A stretch of DNA of 64,000 bases from Plantactinospora sp. BC1 (GTDB lineage: Bacteria > Actinomycetota > Actinomycetes > Mycobacteriales > Micromonosporaceae). The notes under the pieces are model-generated. The model was not told the origin of the DNA and ran no database searches. It saw only the letters and a list, made by a program, of their open reading frames with translations. Positions 60,378-64,000 of this stretch are shown here, in pieces. The position numbers and the translations under genes were made by a program. The stretch is from positions 2,170,001-2,234,000 of the forward strand of contig NZ_CP028158.1 of the NCBI RefSeq assembly GCF_003030345.1, given 5' to 3'. Within the stretch, counting starts at the first letter, position 1. Every line of letters begins with the position of its first letter.

Positions 60378-63300
60378 GATCCGGACCCCGGCGGCCCGTC
60401 GACCGGGCCACGGCGGCACCACTCCAACACCGCCATCGCGCTGTGCATCTTGTTCTCCGCCTGCTCGAAGGCGATGCTCGCCGGGCCGTCCAGCACCTCG
60501 GCGGTGACCTCCTCGCCCCGGTGCGCCGGCAGGTCGTGCATGAAGACCGCGTCCGGGCTGCCGACCCAGAGCCCGGCGTCGACCTGGAACGGCGCGAAGA
60601 TCTCCCGCCAGTTCGGGTCGGGCTTGCTGGTGCCGGTGGTCTGCCAGCGGGTGGTGTAGACGACGTCGAAACCGCCGGGCAGCTCCGCCATGTCGTGCCG
60701 CTCGCGGATCGTCGCCGTACCCCGGGCCGCCTGCGCCGAGGCGGTCGCCCTGATCTCCTCGGTCAGCCCGTACCCCGGCGGGGTACGCAGCTCCAGGTGG
60801 GTGCCGGCGTACCGGGTCAGGGCCAAGGCCAGCGCGGCGGCACTGTTGTTGCCCTCGCCGACGTAGAGCACCCGCAGCCCGTCGATCCGTCCGAAGTGGT
60901 CGAGCATCGTGGTCAGGTCGGTCAGCGCCTGGGTCGGGTGCTCGTCGGCGCTCATCGCGTTGACCACCGACATCCGGTCCTGGTCGGCCAGTTGCCGCAA
61001 CTCCGCCGGGTCACCCGAGGTGCGGGCCACCAGCACGTCGAGCATCCGGGACATCACCCGGCCGGTGTCGGCGTGCGTCTCGCCGGTGTTGAGCTGGAGG
61101 TCCTCCGGCCCGTACGCGACGATCTGCGCGCCGAGCCGCAGCGCGCCGCTGGAGAACGCGGTCCGGGTCCGGGTCGAGGTCCGCTTGAAGTAGACGCCGA
61201 CCACGTCGCCGTCGAGCGGCCGCTCCCGCCGGGCCTGCCCGGACCGGAACCGTACCCCCCGGGCGACGATGGACCGCAGGTCCTCGTCGGTCAGGTCGTT
61301 GATCGAGATCAGGTGTCGCACCGTCCGCGCCTCCTCCCGCACCGGACCGGTGGCCGGCGCCGCGTCCCGGGTCAGGTCGGCCTCGGTTCCGGCGCGGCCG
61401 GCCGGCTCGCCGACCCGGATGGTCTCGCCGTCCTCGGCGGCGGCGTAACCCGCCGTCGCCGCCGCGCCGCCGGGCCGCTCGACCCAGCCGGCCAGTTCGG
61501 TGGCGACGAACGACTGCACCGCCTTGCCGGACTCGGAGTTGGTCAGCACCACGAAGCCGTCACCGGCGCGGAGCCGGCCCATGGTCATCGCCCGGTAGCC
61601 GACCGTCTCGCCCGGGTGCCCGAACTCCAGGTCCGGCGCGGTGTCGTCGACGACCGTGCCGAGACCGTAGAAGGTGCCCGGCGAGGCGACCGCCACCAGT
61701 TCGGCGGCGAGTTCCGGGGTGAGCAGCTCGCCGCCGCCCAGGTGCGCACGGTGGATCTCGACCAGCACCCGGGCCAGGTCCGCGGCGGTCGTCCAGAGAC
61801 CCCCGGCGGCCAGCGCCGGACGGTTGCGCCAGCCACCGGGTACGGGTACCCCGTGCTCGTCGTGACCGAGCGCGACCCGCCGGGCGGGGTCGGCCGGGAA
61901 CGCCGGGTCGAAACTGCTGTCGGTCATGCCCAGCGGTGCCAGGACGAGCCGGCGGAGCAGCTCCGGGAACGGCTCCCCGGTCAGGTCGACCAGCACCTGT
62001 TGCAGCACCGCGTAGTGGCTGTTGGTCTTCCGGAACGACTCCCCCGGCACCAGTTCGGGCCGGACCGGCTCGGAGGTCGCCGGCGGGCGGCCGTGCAACA
62101 CGTCGAGCAGGTCCGGCATCGGCTCGGTCGGGGCGTACCCGGTGTTCGGGCTGGTGGAGAGGCCGGAGAGGTTCGCCAGCAGGTGCCGTACGGTGACCGG
62201 CGCCGGCCCGTCCGGCACCCGCCACGAGGTGAGGTACCGGTTCACGTCGGCGTCCAGCTCCAGCCGCCCCTGACCGACCAGCCGGAGTACGCCGAGCGCG
62301 GTCACGTGCTTGCTGATCGAGGCGACCTGGAACGGGGTCTCCGGGGTGACCGGCTCGGCCCCACCGGCGACGAGTACGCCGTAGCCGCGTACCTCGGCGA
62401 CCTGGCCGGCCCGGACCAGCGCGACACTCGCCCCGGGTATCTGATGCGCGGCCATGGTGGGCAGCGGCGACGGCCCGGCGGCGAGCCGACCCACCGGACG
62501 CGACTCGACCCGGGTGGCCGGCACCGGCTCGGTGGTGCCGGCGGTGACCGGCTCGGCTGTGACGGCGACCGCTGCCGGTGCGGCGGCGACCGGTTCCGGT
62601 GCGGCGGCTGCCACCGCTTCCGGTGCGGCGGCTGCCACCGCTTCCGGTGCGGGGGCTGCGGCCCTGTCCCGGCCCGGTGTGATGACGGGCAGCAGCTGGG
62701 TCGGCTCGACGAGCAGACTGGCCGGAGCCGGTGCGCCGAGGGCGACGGCCAGCTCGGCGACGCTGCCGTGCTGGTAGAGCATCCGCAACGACACCGGAAG
62801 ATCGGCCTTCCGGGCGGCGGTGACGAGCTGCACGATCCGCATCGAGTCGGCGCCCAGGTCGAAGAACCTGTCGTGCACCCCCACCCGGTCGATGCCGAGC
62901 ACCTCCACGCAGATCCGGGCGATCCGCCGCTCGATCTCGTTGCGCGGCGCCACGAACTCGCGCTCGCCGCCGAAGGACGTGCGCTCCGGCGCCGGCAGCG
63001 CCCGCCGGTCCACCTTGCCGGCCGAGTTCAACGGCAACGCGTCCAGGGTGACGAACGCGACCGGCACCATGTAGCCGGGCAGCGCCTCGGCCAGGAAGTC
63101 ACGCAGCCCGGCCGGCTCGATCGGCCGGCCGTCCACCGGTACGACGTAGCCGGCGAGCCACTTCTCGCCGCCCTGGTCCTCCCGGGCCACCACCACCCCG
63201 TTGCGGACGTCCGGGTGGGCGAGCAGCCGCTCCTCGATCTCGGGCAGCTCGATCCGGTGCCCCCGGATCTTCACCTGGTGGTCCGCCCGACCCAGGAACT

Positions 63301-64000
63301 CCAGGTTCCCGTCCGGCCCGTACCGGACCAGGTCACCGGTGCGGTACATCCGGGTCCCGGCCGCCTTGCCGAACGGCTCCGGCAGGAACTTCTCGGCGGT
63401 CAGCTCGGGGCGGTTGACGTACCCCCGGGCGACGCCGTCACCGGCGATGTACAGCTCGCCGACGACGCCGACCGCGACCGGCTGGAAGTCCCGGTCCAGC
63501 ACGTACGTCCGGGTGTTCGCGATCGGCCGGCCGATCGGCACCACCTCGACGTCCCCGGGCACGTCCCAACTCGTCGACCAGATCGCGGTCTCGGTCGGAC
63601 CGTACACGTTGACCAGTCGCTTCACCCGGCCGCGCAGGTCACCGGCGAGCGCCGGCGGCAGCGCCTCGCCGCCGACCAGCGCGACCACCGGCCGTTGCCC
63701 GAAACCCGCGTCCAGCAGCAGCTTCCAGCCCGACGGCGTCGCCTGGACGTGCGTCACCGGATAGCGGTCGAGCAGGCTGAGCAGCTCCGGACTGTCTCCC
63801 ACCTCGTCGTCGTCGGCCAGCACCAGCCGGCCGCCGGTGACCAGCGGGAGATACAGCTCCAGCCCGGAGATGTCGAAGGAGAGCGAGGTGGCGGCGAGCC
63901 AGACGTCGTCGGTGCCGGCGTCCAGCAGCCGGCGCATCGAGAAGAGCAGGTTCAGCAGCGCCCGGTGCGAGATCTGCACGCCCTTCGGCCGCCCGGTCGA
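60374..64000 (-). CDS. NRPS polypeptide (5' part outside window): A-PCP-serine hydrolase-carbamoyltransferase fusion
   Basis: The visible 1208 residues start inside an adenylation domain at core A3 (TGRPKGV). The A-domain pocket reads D-I-L-Q-L-G-V-I-W-K, close to the known glycine code. PCP: LGADS with Ser386. An Ala/Pro linker spans about 420-510. Residues about 515-860 form a beta-lactamase/penicillin-binding-type hydrolase with SISK (Ser561, Lys564), KTN (658-660, where YxN is usual) and HPG (795). Residues 894-1208 form an ornithine-carbamoyltransferase-like domain with STRTR (942-946), HPTQ (1021-1024) and HDLP (1155-1158, normally HCLP). The SxxK domain could release or cyclise the peptide as SurE-type enzymes do. 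The frame has no stop. It is coupled to the MFS gene. Confidence 0.9.
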   Translation of the reverse strand, partial: STGRPKGVQISHRALLNLLFSMRRLLDAGTDDVWLAATSLSFDISGLELYLPLVTGGRLVLADDDEVGDSPELLSLLDRYPVTHVQATPSGWKLLLDAGFGQRPVVALVGGEALPPALAGDLRGRVKRLVNVYGPTETAIWSTSWDVPGDVEVVPIGRPIANTRTYVLDRDFQPVAVGVVGELYIAGDGVARGYVNRPELTAEKFLPEPFGKAAGTRMYRTGDLVRYGPDGNLEFLGRADHQVKIRGHRIELPEIEERLLAHPDVRNGVVVAREDQGGEKWLAGYVVPVDGRPIEPAGLRDFLAEALPGYMVPVAFVTLDALPLNSAGKVDRRALPAPERTSFGGEREFVAPRNEIERRIARICVEVLGIDRVGVHDRFFDLGADSMRIVQLVTAARKADLPVSLRMLYQHGSVAELAVALGAPAPASLLVEPTQLLPVITPGRDRAAAPAPEAVAAAAPEAVAAAAPEPVAAAPAAVAVTAEPVTAGTTEPVPATRVESRPVGRLAAGPSPLPTMAAHQIPGASVALVRAGQVAEVRGYGVLVAGGAEPVTPETPFQVASISKHVTALGVLRLVGQGRLELDADVNRYLTSWRVPDGPAPVTVRHLLANLSGLSTSPNTGYAPTEPMPDLLDVLHGRPPATSEPVRPELVPGESFRKTNSHYAVLQQVLVDLTGEPFPELLRRLVLAPLGMTDSSFDPAFPADPARRVALGHDEHGVPVPGGWRNRPALAAGGLWTTAADLARVLVEIHRAHLGGGELLTPELAAELVAVASPGTFYGLGTVVDDTAPDLEFGHPGETVGYRAMTMGRLRAGDGFVVLTNSESGKAVQSFVATELAGWVERPGGAAATAGYAAAEDGETIRVGEPAGRAGTEADLTRDAAPATGPVREEARTVRHLISINDLTDEDLRSIVARGVRFRSGQARRERPLDGDVVGVYFKRTSTRTRTAFSSGALRLGAQIVAYGPEDLQLNTGETHADTGRVMSRMLDVLVARTSGDPAELRQLADQDRMSVVNAMSADEHPTQALTDLTTMLDHFGRIDGLRVLYVGEGNNSAAALALALTRYAGTHLELRTPPGYGLTEEIRATASAQAARGTATIRERHDMAELPGGFDVVYTTRWQTTGTSKPDPNWREIFAPFQVDAGLWVGSPDAVFMHDLPAHRGEEVTAEVLDGPASIAFEQAENKMHSAMAVLEWCRRGPVDGPPGSGS
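61319..61338 (-). promoter_or_regulatory. internal ribosome-binding site and GTG before the carbamoyltransferase domain
   Basis: GGGAGGAGG (61338-61330) lies 8 bases before an in-frame GTG (61321-61319). From that GTG the frame reads [15 protein letters not shown], just where ornithine carbamoyltransferases normally start, and gives 315 residues, the usual length. A separate carbamoyltransferase could therefore be made as well as the fusion. Confidence 0.6.
62601..62648 (-). repeat. two 24-bp tandem repeats in the NRPS linker
   Basis: 62601-62624 and 62625-62648 are identical and encode Ala/Pro/Glu linker residues (EAVAAAAP) between the PCP and the hydrolase domain; diverged copies flank them. 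The linker probably grew by slippage. Confidence 0.8.

Overview
The window is high-GC actinobacterial DNA, most likely from a member of the Micromonosporaceae (Micromonospora or Plantactinospora type). The signs are strong G/C in third codon positions, many GTG starts, ATGA/GTGA stop-start overlaps, LAL, SARP and conservon-type regulators, CebR-type cellulase operators and a tandem-Trp trp leader. I recognised no rRNA, tRNA, CRISPR array, insertion sequence or replication origin. Both window ends cut genes.

Layout. (1) 1-4.9 kb looks like an accessory patch with lower GC. It has three overlapping small ORFs on the minus strand, a divergent XRE/tetratrico-type regulator coupled to an HFCD flavoprotein, degraded coding remnants, and a solitary HsdR-N-like nuclease gene. 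(2) 5-11 kb holds a LuxR-family ATPase regulator, a membrane protein, a TIR-domain protein and a LURP-one/tubby-like protein. (3) 11.4-20.2 kb is a conserved envelope block: a tetratricopeptide/Pro-rich/FN3 membrane protein, a large FN3 protein, MoxR ATPase, DUF58, and a transglutaminase-fold protein that has lost the catalytic Cys and His. (4) 20.3-23.9 kb has an LLM flavin oxidoreductase, a DUF1028 protein, a mycothiol-dependent isomerase-like protein and a PAP2 phosphatase. (5) 24-29.8 kb is a cellulose locus: a secreted CBM2-GH48 cellulase and a Tat-type GH1 beta-glucosidase. Three CebR-type boxes lie between them, one attached to an orphan promoter. (6) 29.8-42 kb holds an APH-fold kinase, a partial conservon (sensor kinase plus roadblock), an FGGY kinase, a trp-attenuated anthranilate synthase fusion, an orphan NarL-type kinase, a TetR-HxlR fusion regulator next to a GNAT gene, and a DMT-type transporter. 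(7) 42.2-46.6 kb is an LpqY-SugABC-type trehalose importer. (8) 47-51.7 kb has a RusA-like protein, small hypotheticals, a PAS-GGDEF-EAL protein and a D-amino-acid oxidase.

(9) 51.7-64 kb is one side of a nonribosomal lipopeptide cluster, all on the minus strand: type II thioesterase, SARP regulator, fatty-acyl-AMP ligase, two SyrP-like Fe(II)/2-oxoglutarate hydroxylases, MFS exporter, and an NRPS polypeptide cut by the window edge. The visible NRPS part reads A (glycine-like code) - PCP - Ala/Pro linker - penicillin-binding-protein/beta-lactamase-fold hydrolase - ornithine-carbamoyltransferase-like domain. This fusion is the most unusual thing in the window. The SxxK hydrolase could act as an in-cis peptide-release/cyclisation domain like the stand-alone SurE-type enzymes, and the carbamoyltransferase has altered acceptor-site residues. 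A textbook ribosome-binding site and GTG sit in frame just before the carbamoyltransferase, so that domain may also be made as a separate 315-residue protein.
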